This document shows, one piece after another, positions 34,432-45,099 of a DNA stretch of 64,000 nt; position 1 is the first letter of the stretch, and each line of letters opens with the position of its first letter. The stretch is from Periconia sp. R9002 (Eukaryota > Ascomycota > Dothideomycetes > Pleosporales > Periconiaceae). The notes beneath the pieces were generated by a model. The model was not told where the DNA came from. It was given only the letters and a program-made list of their open reading frames with translations, and searched no databases. The position numbers and the translations under genes were made by a program. The stretch spans positions 124,001 through 188,000 of the forward strand of contig JAMAHW010000076.1 of NCBI GenBank assembly GCA_023627715.1. Reading direction: 5' to 3'.

Positions 34432-36090
34432 AAGACTGAAGATGCAGCAAACAATTGTGGACGACCGAGAGGAAGATGTCCAAAGGAGAAAGAAAAGATC
34501 ACAATGATCTACATACAGCGGCGGCTGTTCCCCAAGTCAAAGATTCTTAGCGAAGATTTGCTTCCACCCGTCAGCCACAGACACGCGACAACAAACTGAC
34601 ATTAGCGACATTTGTTTTGTATTAGACTAATTATTCAACGATATTAGCAGAAAAAGCGTCTCTCGCACGGAATTGGAATTGTTCGGACACAATAAAAAAC
34701 GGATGATACTTCGCGGATTCGCATTGCATCAGGCCAGGCTGGCTCCAAGGCAGCGAGAGCGGGATCTCCTCGCAAATACACACTTCCTTTCCCTTTTCGA
34801 TTCGGGATACCCACAAATCTTGTTCCATTTACTTGTATTGGCGTTTTCCTTGGTCCTTGTCATCGTCTTGTTTATGTCGTATTGGAATTTGCATGGAGCC
34901 GCAGCGTGTTGTTGTTTCATGCTGCCTACGAGGAATGATACCAATGTCAGAGCATTTACGTTTCTCGTTTGTTTCATAGTTCAGTAGTTTCGGTTATTTC
35001 GGGATCATTAGACGGCGGCCTGGGTGCATTCAACGAGCATTGTTCTTGACCGCGGCTACAAAAAGGACATCTAGCACGGGGAGAAACAAAAACCAAGGCG
35101 CGGAATTTCATGCCATATGTATGTATCTTATTTTAGTTTATTTAATTGATCTATTCACAAAATGTGTATTTGCTGCTGCAATTCCTTTCTCATATTCTGA
35201 TGTTTTAAAAAAGCCAAGCCAGTATAAACATGAGAAATATTGGTAAAAAAACTCGTAGGATGATGGTCTTTTTATTTGGCGGTTGTGTACTTTACCCCTT
35301 TTCGTTCATTGTGCTAAAGGGTGAATTGGGGAACACTTTGGCAACAAAGAGCAGATAGACAGGACGTCAATTTAAAGCCCAGCTAATTTCGAAAACGGAA
35401 ACCCTGTACCGTGGCACCATGGCTGTGCACATGTAACCCTTTTAAATAAGAGGGTGGCGAGGTTCCGCTCCGCTGCGTTGTGGCGTGTGGCTTTAGCAAG
35501 AGAAGGTGCGTGCGGTGAGGGTGGTCGACTTTCCGCCCGCTAACCTTGGTTGGGATGATGAGTCAGCGCCCTTCTACTTTTTAGCCCTTTTCGTGCTTTC
35601 TCCGCCACCGCCCTCTGGAATATTCGTAACTTTAAACGGCGGTACGAGAGAGGATAAGAAGAGGGGTAGTCTGTTCAAAAATTTCTTTCTTTTCCCAGTT
35701 TTCTTGTGGTTCGTTTCTGAGAAATTAACTGGGTGAATCTCTTTTTTTTTTCTGTTGCAGGTTTTCGAGCCTTTTGCGGTGGTGCGCTAGCTAGCTTCAA
35801 GGCGGGAAAGCTGAGAGCCCCGTTGTTCCTGACGTCCAAACGACAACTCCTTCCGCATAAAAGAGAAACGACCACGAAACTGAAGAAAGAGTGACGTAAT
35901 TGGAAGTTCATAAGAGGAAAGAAAGAACGGAGACAGCACCGCAGTGGAATAAATTAAAAAAGAAAGAGCTATACGTGTTCTAGTCCGCTCTTCACTCTCG
36001 CGCACTTACCCTAATCACGCACACTCACTCGCGAAAATTCCACCCAAACACGTCTTCCGAAGCGCGGTGACCCAAGCGCGGAAGGGAATC
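34432..36090. other. Intergenic, no gene seen
   Basis: About 1.66 kb of 3' flank of the regulator gene and promoter of the tRNA phosphotransferase gene. T-rich and A-rich runs are common, and no open frame looks coding. Confidence 0.6.
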
Positions 36091-37247
36091 ATGGCTCGAG
36101 GCGGGCGTCGCGAGATGACCCGTGAATCACAGGTCTCGAGGAAGGTGAGCTGGTTGTTGAGGCATGGGGCTGAGTCGGAGGGGTTGAAATTGGGCAAGGG
36201 AGGGTATGTTGGGGTTGCCGATGCTGTAAGTTTTTTATTTGCTCTGTTCGTTAGAATTTCGAATGGGCTTTGGGGTTAATGCTGTGTCCTGCTTGCCGTA
36301 ACTCGGTGCAGGAATGATGCGGAATTTGCAAGAAGCAGGATATCAGCAAGAAAAGACTACCATCAGGGAAACACCAATACTAATGGCCATTCTTCTAGCT
36401 CAATACAAAAGCTTTGAAATCAATCAAAGTCACGTTCCCCGAACTAAAACAAGTCGTGGCGGAAAACGACAAACAACGCTTCTCCATGATCCCAGTATCG
36501 AAAGCCGCCACCTCTGCATCATCAGCAGAGCAAGGAGAAACAACTGCAGAAGCGGAGACATCACAAGAAGATCTCGCCTCCATCCCCGAATCTGCAGACC
36601 CAGCAGACTACCTGATCCGCGCCAACCAAGGTCACTCCATCAAAGTGGACACGGAAGGCCTTCTCACACCGCTGACTCTCAACCCTTCCTCATCATCTCC
36701 ACCCATTCCCGAAACTGTCGTCCACGGTACGGACGCGCGCGCCTGGAACCTGATTCTGAAGAGCGGAGGGATGCGCAAAATGGGTCGGACACATATGCAC
36801 TTTGCTTCAGGACTCCCAGCCGGATTCAAAACCATCGATTCTTCCTCCGCTGACACGCAAGATGCACCGCCTGTGATCTCCGGGATGCGGAACTCGTCCT
36901 CGATTCTTATTTACGTCGACATCAAAAAGGCCCTCGAAGCGGGAATTAAGTGGTTCGTCAGCGAAAACGGGGTCATTCTTACTGCAGGGAACGAGGAGGG
37001 GTTGCTTGGATGTGAGTTCTTTGAGCGGGTAGAATTACGAAAGAAGGACGGTGGCAAGGTGCTTATGAAGGATGGGGTGTTGCCGGAGGGCACAGTTGTG
37101 GATGTTGAGGCTTGGGAGAAGGAAGTTGCGGAGACGGGGAGAGGGAAGGGAAAGAGAGGTGGACGGGGTGGTGGGAGGGGAAGGGGCGATCGAGGTGGGA
37201 AGGCGAGGGCCAACGATGATTCTACAGACTTGATGGCTGGTGTTTGA
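36091..37247 (+). CDS. TPT1: tRNA 2'-phosphotransferase (Tpt1/KptA)
   Basis: Removes the 2'-phosphate left at the tRNA splice junction, passing it to NAD+, the last step of fungal tRNA splicing. Exons 36091-36225 and 36399-37247 flank a 173-nt intron; the product is 327 residues. The N-terminal SWLLRHGAESEGL motif is in exon 1 and the splice gives ADALNTKALKS. Later motifs are NQGHSIKVD, HGTDARAWNLILKSGGMRKMGRTHMHF and a YVDIKKALEAGIKWF segment, so the NAD-binding core is complete. A Ser/Thr/Glu-rich insert of about 40 residues follows the first lobe. The tail carries an RGG-like GGRGGGRGRGDRGG stretch, unusual for a small tRNA-processing enzyme. ATG 36091 is the first in frame. The long intron could hide an alternative exon. 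Confidence 0.93.
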
Positions 37248-38516
37248 GTTCAAATTCATGATTATGGGCTACATATAATTATCATAAAAGGCAATGTATC
37301 TTTGCGACCTTTCAGCTTGCACATGCTCATGCCATGGGTAGAGCAAGACCCCGAAGCGGTTGATAATCTTGACATTTCCCATAGCAAGTTTCAACACGTT
37401 TGGATCTGTTGGATTTCCCCTAAAAAAATGATCTATACTCCGCGGCGTCCACGTTATTAAGAGCAGCATCATTTCATGTGCGCCATTCAGCAATTGGCGC
37501 AGTCGGTCTCTGAAACCCTCCGTCGGCTTAGACTAGCGTCGGCTTTTGCTCACACCAAAACCGCCCGTTCCCGACATCTCTTGTTCCGTGCTGCAGCAAC
37601 CACCAATCCATCGCAAGCAACGAACGAAGCTGACTTTCCGTTGTATATCAATTGTTATCGTCAGCGGGCCGCATAGAATCGATACATGTATGCACCTGCC
37701 AGCGCAACCGACCGACACGCAGACAGGCTTATCGGCCCGGAGATGCCTTCCCAGTTCCAGCAGAGGATGCCGCAACTACTTGACCGCTCCCTTCTCAATC
37801 CTGAAATATGCGTGGACCTAGCCATGAATGTGCGGCTCTACCAAGATCGGCGTGTGCCGTCTCACTAGTCGACGCCAATTTTCGATGCCAAAAATGAGGG
37901 ATCACACGTGATACACCCCAGACTTCCAGTCTTCATTTCTCCATGCCGAGTTCTGAACCCGGGGTTTGGGTGGGGACTTGCGGCTCTGCACTGATTAGTT
38001 GGCATAGGTCGGGAAGCCGTCCCAACGATTCATTGCTCTCCAGACGGGACGTCAACCAATGATACGACCTCCCATGACACGTCAGTTCGTTCCTTTACAA
38101 ACGGTCCCATCACTTCCCATCCTCGGTGTTTGCATTTTACCTTGCTTGCTGTGGAGTCCCCGCATTAGCGCTCGTGCGGCTTACTGCTTCCAGTAGCGGC
38201 CCCGGAAAAAGGCGTGACGTACCGGCGAGGGAAAACGACAAAATTCAGCAACTAGGCGACCCGCTTCTCCACACTGGGCATCAAACGTACTGCAACAGTA
38301 TCATCGTGCGTCCTATAGCCGGAGAAGAAAATCATGGACTGGACATGGATGCCGAGCCGAGAGATCTACCCTTTTTTCCCGGGCTAGATTGGAGTGCAGC
38401 ATGTGCATATGAATCGCTCAACACTTCCTTCATCCTCTTTCCTCTTTCCTCTTCCTCCCTCTTCTCATCTGAAGCTCCTTCGAAGTGAATAGTCCTTCGA
38501 AAGAAAAAAGCTCACG
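37248..38516. other. Intergenic, no gene seen
   Basis: About 1.27 kb between the tRNA phosphotransferase and the transporter. Short overlapping frames only. The last 100 bases are CT-rich (TCCTCTTTCC repeats), as expected for a fungal leader. Confidence 0.6.
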
Positions 38517-40093
38517 ATGGCTTCTTCCCTTGACATCAAGGATCCGGACGCGCACACCACCACCGAACATGTCAAAGGTGGAGGTCTTGCCAGCACCATG
38601 GACCCAGAGCGTCGGCGGCAGGTGGAGAAGAAGCTCAAGCGGAAGCTGGACTTGCGGTGTTCCTATTTCGTTCTGATTTACATTATGAATTACTTGGATC
38701 GCAACAACATTGCCTCTGCGCGATTGGGTGGCTTGGAGGACGATTTGGGGCTCACTCCCGTGCAGTATTCGACGTGTCTGTCTATTTGTAAGTTCTCGGT
38801 CTCTAGGGGAGGAGGGTATATCTGCTGGAAGTACAGATTGCTAACGGAATTATAGTATACGTGGGCTACATCCTTATGCAAGTGCCTTCTAATATGATAA
38901 TAAATCGAATCGATCGACCGTCGTTTTACATCGCTGCTGCGATGACTCTCTGGGGCATGATCTCGACCCTCTCCGGTAACGTGAACAGCTTCGGCGGCAT
39001 GGTCGCCATTCGCTTCTGCATCGGCTTCGTGGAAGCCGCATTCCTCCCCGGCGCTCTCCTCATTCTTTCCAAATGGTACACGCGCCGCGAGCTCACGACG
39101 CGCAACGCCATCCTCTTCTGCGGTAATCTCATCTCCAACGCCTTCTCCTCGCTCGTCGGTGCCGCAGTCCTCGGGAACATGGAAGGAGTCCTGGGTCACC
39201 GCGCCTGGCGCTGGCTGTACTGGATCGAAGGCGCGGCCACCATGTTCATCGCCCTCCTCGCTATGTGGATCCTCCCAGACCTTCCGCACAACAGCAAAGG
39301 ATTCACCGAGGAAGAACGCGCCGTGGCCGTGCTCCGCATGACTGAAGACGTAGGCGAAGCCGACGCCGATTCGGAAACCCAATCCCCCTTTACAGGCCTC
39401 ATCATGGCGGTCAAAGACAGCAAAATCTACGTTATGATGATCACCTTCACCGCCTACGTGATTGGCCTCAGCTTCAACGCCTTCTTCCCAACCCTCACCG
39501 CAACCCTCGGCTTCCCACGCATCCCCACGCTCCTCATGTCCGCGCCTCCATGGGCCTTCTCCTGCCTCGTCTCCCTCGCAAACGCCTGGCACGCCGACAA
39601 AACCGAAGAACGCTTCTGGCACATTGTCGGCCCCATCTTTGGCGGCATAGTCGGATTCATCATCAGCATGTGCACCGAGAACGTCGCGGCCCGGTACGTC
39701 GCGCTCTTCCTGCAAGCCTCGTCCTACGCGGGCTTCATCGTCTTCTACTCGTGGATCTCGTCGTCGTTCCCCCGCCCGCCCGCGAAGCGCGCCGTCGCCA
39801 TCGCCATGGTCAACGCCTTCTCGCAGCTCGGCAACATCGCGGGGTCGTATGTCTGGGGCATGAAGGACAATGGGTACCGCAAAAGCTACGGCGTCGTCAC
39901 GGCCATGTTTGGCGTCACGGTTGTGGGGTGCTACATCTTCCGCGTCATCTTGCAGCGCTTGAATAAGAAGATCGAGGCGGGCGAGGAGGCGTGGGTCGTG
40001 AATGGCGATGTTGCGGCTAGGACGGCGGAGGACGAGGGCGTGTCGGTGGAGGAAGGGATTAGGTTGCAGAGGGGGTTTAGGTATTTGGTTTAG
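38517..40093 (+). CDS. MFS transporter, anion:cation symporter (allantoate permease) type
   Basis: Plasma-membrane carrier of the Dal5-like family, which in fungi moves allantoate, vitamins such as nicotinate or biotin, or other organic anions; the substrate is not readable. Exons 38517-38787 and 38856-40093 (68-nt intron with a CTAAC branch word) give 502 residues. The cytosolic N-terminus is followed by a first span with the family's NYLDRNNIASARLGG stretch. The splice rebuilds LSILYVGYILMQVPSN. About twelve hydrophobic segments can be counted, with the RFCIGFVEAAFLPGALLI region in the fourth or fifth span, a central loop near residues 270-300, and a short acidic C-terminal tail. A 495-codon open frame lies antisense but is a shadow. 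No neighbouring gene hints at the substrate. Confidence 0.93.
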
Positions 40094-40741
40094 GTCGTGT
40101 ACGAAGCGATGTTTGTGTTTGGAGAGGGAGGATGCGTCCTGGTCACTGCCTGGAGTGTTTGACACAGTATCATCCATAGAGATTAACGAACTTTTTATTT
40201 TCGATTATTTTGCGGTCGTGTTTGGCTCGAATCACTTCACATGCCGACGGGATAGAAGTTTGCTCTTTGTCTCAATACACCTGTATGATCACTTCACTGT
40301 CTAATAATATGATCGATTATCCAGACAGACAATCTCAGACGAACATGGCAAGTGTACAAAAGAAGAAGATTGCTGGAAATAGCACTGGAGATCATGCTAT
40401 TGTATAATCATTTCCACACACTTTTAAAAGAAGTATCCACCTCTCCGTCCCTCTATTTGAAAGCATAGCCCAACAAGCAAAATACTGTACAAGAATACAG
40501 TACAAGAAAAAGGGGGTATATAAGAAAAAAACGTTCGAGATGGAAAAAAAAAAAAAAAGAAAAATGCCGTAATGTCGTCTGACTCTTCCCTTTCCCCTCC
40601 ACAGTCCACAAAGAGAAAAAAACGCCAGCATCAAACCCAGTGTCCCTGTACCCCTATACACTCGAAGACGCCTATCATCACCAACTACAATCAGCCTCCC
40701 TCCCTTACACCATCACTACAGCTCCCCCAAACTTTCTACAC
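40094..40741. other. Convergent 3' spacer, no gene seen
   Basis: About 650 bases between the convergent transporter and small membrane protein genes. It contains an A-run near 40543-40560 and otherwise looks like untranslated sequence. Confidence 0.6.
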
Positions 40742-41023
40742 CTATGCATACCCATACGTCGGCGGCATCCCTCCATTCTGCTGCTGTTGCTGCTGCTGCT
40801 GCTCCACCGCCATCCTCTCCCTCCTTTCCTGCACGCGCAGATTCGCCTCCTTGGCGAGCTGGGCCTTGCGCCTGGTGCGCCGGTTCTGGGCGCGCACGAT
40901 GAGGGCGATGAGCAGGGCGAGCACCAGGGTGCTGGCGAGCGAGATGCCGACGATGACGCCCGTGCCGATTTGGATGGTTTTTCGGGCGCGGTCGGCGTCC
41001 TCGTCGGTGTAGGTGTAGGTCAT
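40742..41023 (-). CDS. Small single-pass membrane protein with PPxY motif (1 of 2)
   Basis: Single-exon gene, 93 residues. An acidic N-terminus of about 16 residues precedes one hydrophobic segment (about 18-45) with Gly/Ser spacing, then a strongly basic RAQNRRTRRK stretch, so the predicted topology is N-out, C-in. The cytosolic part is a charged helix with a run of eight to nine Gln encoded by a CAG/CTG repeat, then a PPTY motif near the very end (PPTYGYA). PPxY is the ligand of WW domains such as those of Nedd4/Rsp5 ubiquitin ligases. The layout is like RCR/Rsp5-adaptor proteins, but I cannot prove that family. The next gene upstream on the same strand has the same architecture. No signal peptide cleavage site is evident. 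Confidence 0.75.
   Translation of the reverse strand: MTYTYTDEDADRARKTIQIGTGVIVGISLASTLVLALLIALIVRAQNRRTRRKAQLAKEANLRVQERRERMAVEQQQQQQQQNGGMPPTYGYA
40782..40803. repeat. CAG/CTG repeat coding for polyglutamine
   Basis: CTG-type units on the plus strand encode the run of Gln in the cytosolic tail of the small membrane protein on the minus strand. Repeat length may vary between strains. Confidence 0.8.
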
Positions 41024-41635
41024 TTTGTGTTGTTAGGGGTGTGGTGGGAGGGAGTGAGGTTGGTGTTTTGTGTAGAGTGTACTCGTAGTCTGGTGTAGAT
41101 GGAAAAACGACTGAATGGTCTTGGCCTCGACAAAGGTTATTCGTTTGTTGTATACCTATACATAAGCATAGACAGCGTATGCGTGTATATATAGGTAGTT
41201 CGGTCAGACCAGACGTACGTTCCCAAACGGCCCCCGCACGCGCCGCTCCCCTGCGTGCGAGAGACAGGAACCCGGGGTTCCGCTGCGCCTCGTTCATAGA
41301 GAAGGTGCGTTTCTTGGCCCCCCCTTTCCTTTCTTCCAAGAAACTACGTCAGGCGCACCTGTCCTATCGGAATGGGTTCAGTTCAGGCCCCCCGTTTGCC
41401 CGATCGTGGCGGAGCCGTTTATCTTGATCTTTTTTCTAGGCCGTGAAACGTCCTCCTTTTTTGGCTGACGGATCTCTCGTTTTGTTTCAGCGGCTGCGTG
41501 CCTTGTCTAGGCGCCAATGTTGGTTGTTGGGGGGAAGGTGGTGTGATTGGATGTCGTATTTTTCCATTTCGAGGGTCGTTCTTTCTTTGCATGACGGTTT
41601 GGGGGTTGGTGCGCTGCTGAATTGATCTTTCTCCC
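41024..41635. other. Promoter of small membrane protein 1 and 3' flank of protein 2
   Basis: About 610 bases without a gene. A TATATATA word lies about 165 bases upstream of the ATG at 41023. Confidence 0.55.
41186..41193 (-). promoter_or_regulatory. TATA-like element upstream of small membrane protein 1
   Basis: TATATATA, palindromic, lies 163 bases upstream of the start codon on the minus strand. The spacing is plausible for a TATA box with a leader of about 120 bases; it could also be only a microsatellite. Confidence 0.3.
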
Positions 41636-42049
41636 TCAAGTTGACGACATGTTCCCGCCAGGCCCATGCGACGATAACCCCATCGACGTGACATTTGTGG
41701 GGTTCGTTTGGAACACGGGCGTAGCTGCATTAGGATCGCTGGTCGTATATACAGGTGGAGGTCCATAGACCGCACCGCCATTGTTGTACCCAAAACCACC
41801 ACCACTCGCGACTGGTTGACCGACGCCGAACTGCCTCGCTCGCAGATCTTCAGCGACCTTGAGCCCGCGGAGTTGCCGTCTGCGCGCGTGGCAGATCATC
41901 CAGACGGAGAAGGAGATCATGAGGAGGGCGCCCACGCCGAAAATGGACCCTATGATGGCGCCGGTGCGGTTGAAGTCGCGCTCGTTTTTTTCGACCACGT
42001 CGTCGAAGGAATTGCGAGCTGCTAGAACTAGGGTTGTGAAAGCGGGCAT
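41636..42049 (-). CDS. Small single-pass membrane protein with PPxY motif (2 of 2)
   Basis: Single-exon gene, 137 residues. A polar N-terminus of about 27 residues precedes one hydrophobic segment (about 29-53) with a GxxxG-like start (GAIIGSIFGVGA), followed by the basic stretch HARRRQLR, so it is predicted N-out, C-in. The cytosolic tail is Gly/Asn/Pro-rich and holds PPPVY, a PPxY motif, near residue 102, and ends in a Ser/Gly-rich tail. Size, topology and motif match the next gene downstream, so the two could be diverged tandem copies or a functional pair. A role as WW-domain (Rsp5/HulA) adaptor is inferred only from the motif and topology. No cleavable signal peptide is apparent. Confidence 0.75.
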   Translation of the reverse strand: MPAFTTLVLAARNSFDDVVEKNERDFNRTGAIIGSIFGVGALLMISFSVWMICHARRRQLRGLKVAEDLRARQFGVGQPVASGGGFGYNNGGAVYGPPPVYTTSDPNAATPVFQTNPTNVTSMGLSSHGPGGNMSST

Positions 42050-42965
42050 GTTGTTGGGGAATTCTGGTTGGATGGGTTGAAAGTTCAGTTGTGTTGGTAG
42101 AGAATTTGGGTGGTGTTAGTGCGGTGGTCGTGGGAAAGGAGAGAAGTATTTATTTGAGAACCCAGCTCAGAGCCTCATACACTCCCTGCGCGAGAAAAAA
42201 AGGATTCGCGCTGGAAAATGACGCTGGACGGGTGACGACGAGCGCTTAGCAAAGTAAAGCAATGTGGCGGTGCCCTGATATCTTATTCAAGTCCGTGACC
42301 CTATGACAAGCAGGGATTGTTTGGTGGTCGGTGATTGCGCGCCGTAGGGCTGCAGTGCATTGCCTCGACGACATGTCCTGAACAACTGCCCTGCTTCAAC
42401 CTAATATGGTCACCGGATGCAAATTCCCTCATCTTCACGTGAACCATAAGGCAGGATGTTTTATGCGGCGTACACATAACGGGAAACTTCTTTTGGTTTT
42501 TCACACCGGCGGCATGTTTTCGTTGTGGCGCAAAGTGCACTCGATTGTCTCTCGTACAACCATAAATCCCATTTCTGAATATGGTTGCTGTCGCACGAGA
42601 GCTGTTTCAGGTCGTGCATCTTACATATGTATGTTCAAGGAGAGATGGTTTAGAGACATCTATTAGTGAAATCGAAGATGGAATTGGATAGCAGCGAGGT
42701 CGCCTGTATTGTGAGCTTTTGCAAGGACGCGGAGAAGTCGTTGGATCTTGACTTGGAATTTTGATACATGTATCCTATCCTACACAGCCATTGCACCGAT
42801 TCACTTGCTGAGACACTAGGGCGTACCGCAACATCCTCTTACTTTTCCAGACGAAACCAGCAATCCCGTTACTCCTATGAATTCTTCACTTTTCGTTCAT
42901 ACTGTACGTTATCAGAACACCCGGGGAGCTCTTTCCCTCACATGACCCTCGAACCTTCCTCCACT
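42050..42965. other. Intergenic, no gene seen
   Basis: About 900 bases with no supported gene. It includes the promoter of small membrane protein 2 and the 3' flank of the CaaX-ended gene, both on the minus strand. Confidence 0.6.
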
Positions 42966-44549
42966 TCACATAACAGCGCACCTGCATCCCCCACCAGCAC
43001 GCTTCTTGCCCCCGCACTCCTCCACTCCCTCGACCATCCTCCTCCTCTCCTCACTCAACTCCCTCACCCCCGTAGCACGCCCAAACGGGCCGTCCCTGAC
43101 GTGGAAAGGCTGCAGCTTGCCTTTCTTGCGCTCCATATCGTCTCTTCCGGGGGTGCGGAAGACGCTGCGGTAGGGCGGGGTCGTGATCGTGGCATGAGCG
43201 TGCTCGGTCTGCGTCGTACTGGTTTGTGCGGGTCGCTTGGGGGTTGGGGAGATGTCGGGATGCTGGTTACGACGGATTGCGTTTGAGCGGGAAAGTTGGT
43301 TTTGCTTTGGTGGGGAGTTGATGAAGCTTACTCTACGACGTGGATACTTGATTTGCTGACCGTCTTGTGACTGCTCATGCTGCTGCTTGACTGGGGGGAT
43401 GGCGAAATCTTTCGAAACCGGCTGGTGGCCGAATGGATCATCTGGAGGGAGTGACTTGAACGGTCCAGGGTTTTTACGCGCATTTTCGTCATTTTCGATC
43501 ATTCCAGCTTCGGGTTTGTGCTTCAGGACCGGCTCTGCTGACTTCTTTTGCAACTATTAGCATTAAGGAGCTTTGTCGAGGTTCGAATTTTCCGCTTTCA
43601 ACGACGCCTATACCTCTTGTGCTGCCTTTGCTGAGCTATTGGATCGCATAGAGCCGTGGAAGTACTCTATTCGTCCTTTCTGCCATGTACGCGGCGTGAG
43701 CTCACGATGCTTCTTCTGCAAGGGACCGGTAGGCGAGACGGTCTCGTCATTGAACACCGGCTGTTTGCCTTTGGTCGGGGTCGTGATGCGGGCAGAATTC
43801 GAGAATTGCGCTCCTCTCTTCTTTCCAATGCTAGTGACAGGCTGCGGGATGCGAGAAATGGGTGTCGCGGTTGGGGCAGCGGGACTTGGGCGCGGCGCAG
43901 GTAGCGGGGTGTCTTGATGGCCCGCGTCGAAAGAGTCGTGGAGGGTAGTCGAGCCATCTCCAACATCCAAGGATTGATCATTGGATTTGGATGTTGGGGT
44001 TGCGCCTTGTTTCAGTCGATCCGGCGATGGTGTAACGCGACGAATGGTAGAACGCTCGCTGTAACTGCTCTGGGGACGGACAGGAGAGCACGCCGACGAG
44101 GTTGCAGGAGGATGAACGGCCTGCGGAAGCATCTCGACAGCTTGCGTAAACTGAATATCAGTGCGGTAGGCAAGAAAAAAGAAGTGGCGAGAGGCAAAAC
44201 GCTTGTGGGTGGATTGTCTTGGGTTGAACGGAGTCGCGGTTTGTCTGAAGGTGGTCAAGCAAACGAGGTGGTGCTAGTCTCGTCGGAGTGAGTGAGAGGC
44301 CTTCGTTAACACACCGATAGAGCGCGGGCGGTCTGGCCCGAGTTGGGATGGAGAATTGACATGGTATCGTTCAGTGCTGTCCAGACGGTTCTGTACTACC
44401 CACAGCAAGCCCTGACTGCAGTCTTTTGACACTGTTAGAAGTCCTTTTGATGTAACCACTACATTGCATCGATCAGGTCTGCATACTACCAATATCCATT
44501 CAGTATTTTCGTACTCACTGGCTTCTGCGCGTTGTGGTGATCGCACCAT
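42966..44549 (-). CDS. Disordered basic protein ending in a CaaX box, 5' exons tentative
   Basis: I do not recognise the family. The firm part is two exons, 43614-44132 or longer and 42966-43553, joined by a 60-nt intron (GTATAG donor, ATAG acceptor) in frame. With ATG 44132 this gives 368 residues. A tentative 5' extension adds ATG 44549 (31-nt exon to 44519), a 23-nt exon at 44400-44422 and acceptor 44150, for 392 residues. The protein is rich in Pro, Ser, Thr, Arg and Lys and mostly disordered. A better-ordered segment near the C-terminus (FRTPGRDDMERKKGK, then DGPFGRATG and ELSEERRRM) looks conserved. It ends GGKKRAGGGCRCAVM, so the last four residues CAVM form a CaaX box with a second Cys and basic residues before it. 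That predicts farnesylation and membrane attachment. Confidence 0.6.
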
Positions 44550-45099
44550 TCGATCTTGAGCCGCGATAGATCAGTCTTTGTTGACGAGATAGGATGCTCA
44601 GTCGACGAGAGCCGTCAAGGGAAAGTTCAAACTAAAGACAGCCAACAATACCGTGCACAGATGGACATTTACATACCCAAATGAGAAACGATAATTGGAA
44701 GTGAAGACCTCACCAGAAAGAAAGCGGACACTTGTTATAGTAATTTTGACATTTTCTCTTTATACATGATCGATCCCCTCAGGAGCTTTCTTTCAAAATA
44801 TGTTCTCTTTTCTTTTATACAAGTCGCCAATTGAATAAGGTGCACAAAAAACCGGCTGCGGCTGATTGTCCCCTGTTCTTCCTGTCATGCAGACACACAT
44901 CTCTCTAATCGTACAACAAAGTAGACCAGAACATCCGCCAAAATTATAATACACATAGATGCTGAATGGAAAGAGGGGACGAAGTAGGAGAAGTACGTGA
45001 TGGTGACGGGATTTTTCCTAGGAGTAGCCTCTAAATAGAACGCAAAAATATAATACAAACACATAATACAAAGTGCATACCCTATGCCTGCGTGCTCAA
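44550..45099. other. Intergenic, no gene seen
   Basis: About 550 bases between the CaaX-ended gene start and the SLS1 stop codon. No open frame looks coding. Confidence 0.6.

Noticed and set aside
38690..40177. 495-codon open frame on the minus strand
   Set aside because: It lies antisense to the MFS transporter, which has clear family motifs. Its His/Asp/Glu/Gly-rich composition is the usual mirror of a GC-biased coding frame.
43575..43600. GTTCGAATT as a tRNA B-box
   Set aside because: It lies inside an intron of the CaaX-ended gene, and no A-box or cloverleaf arms can be drawn around it.
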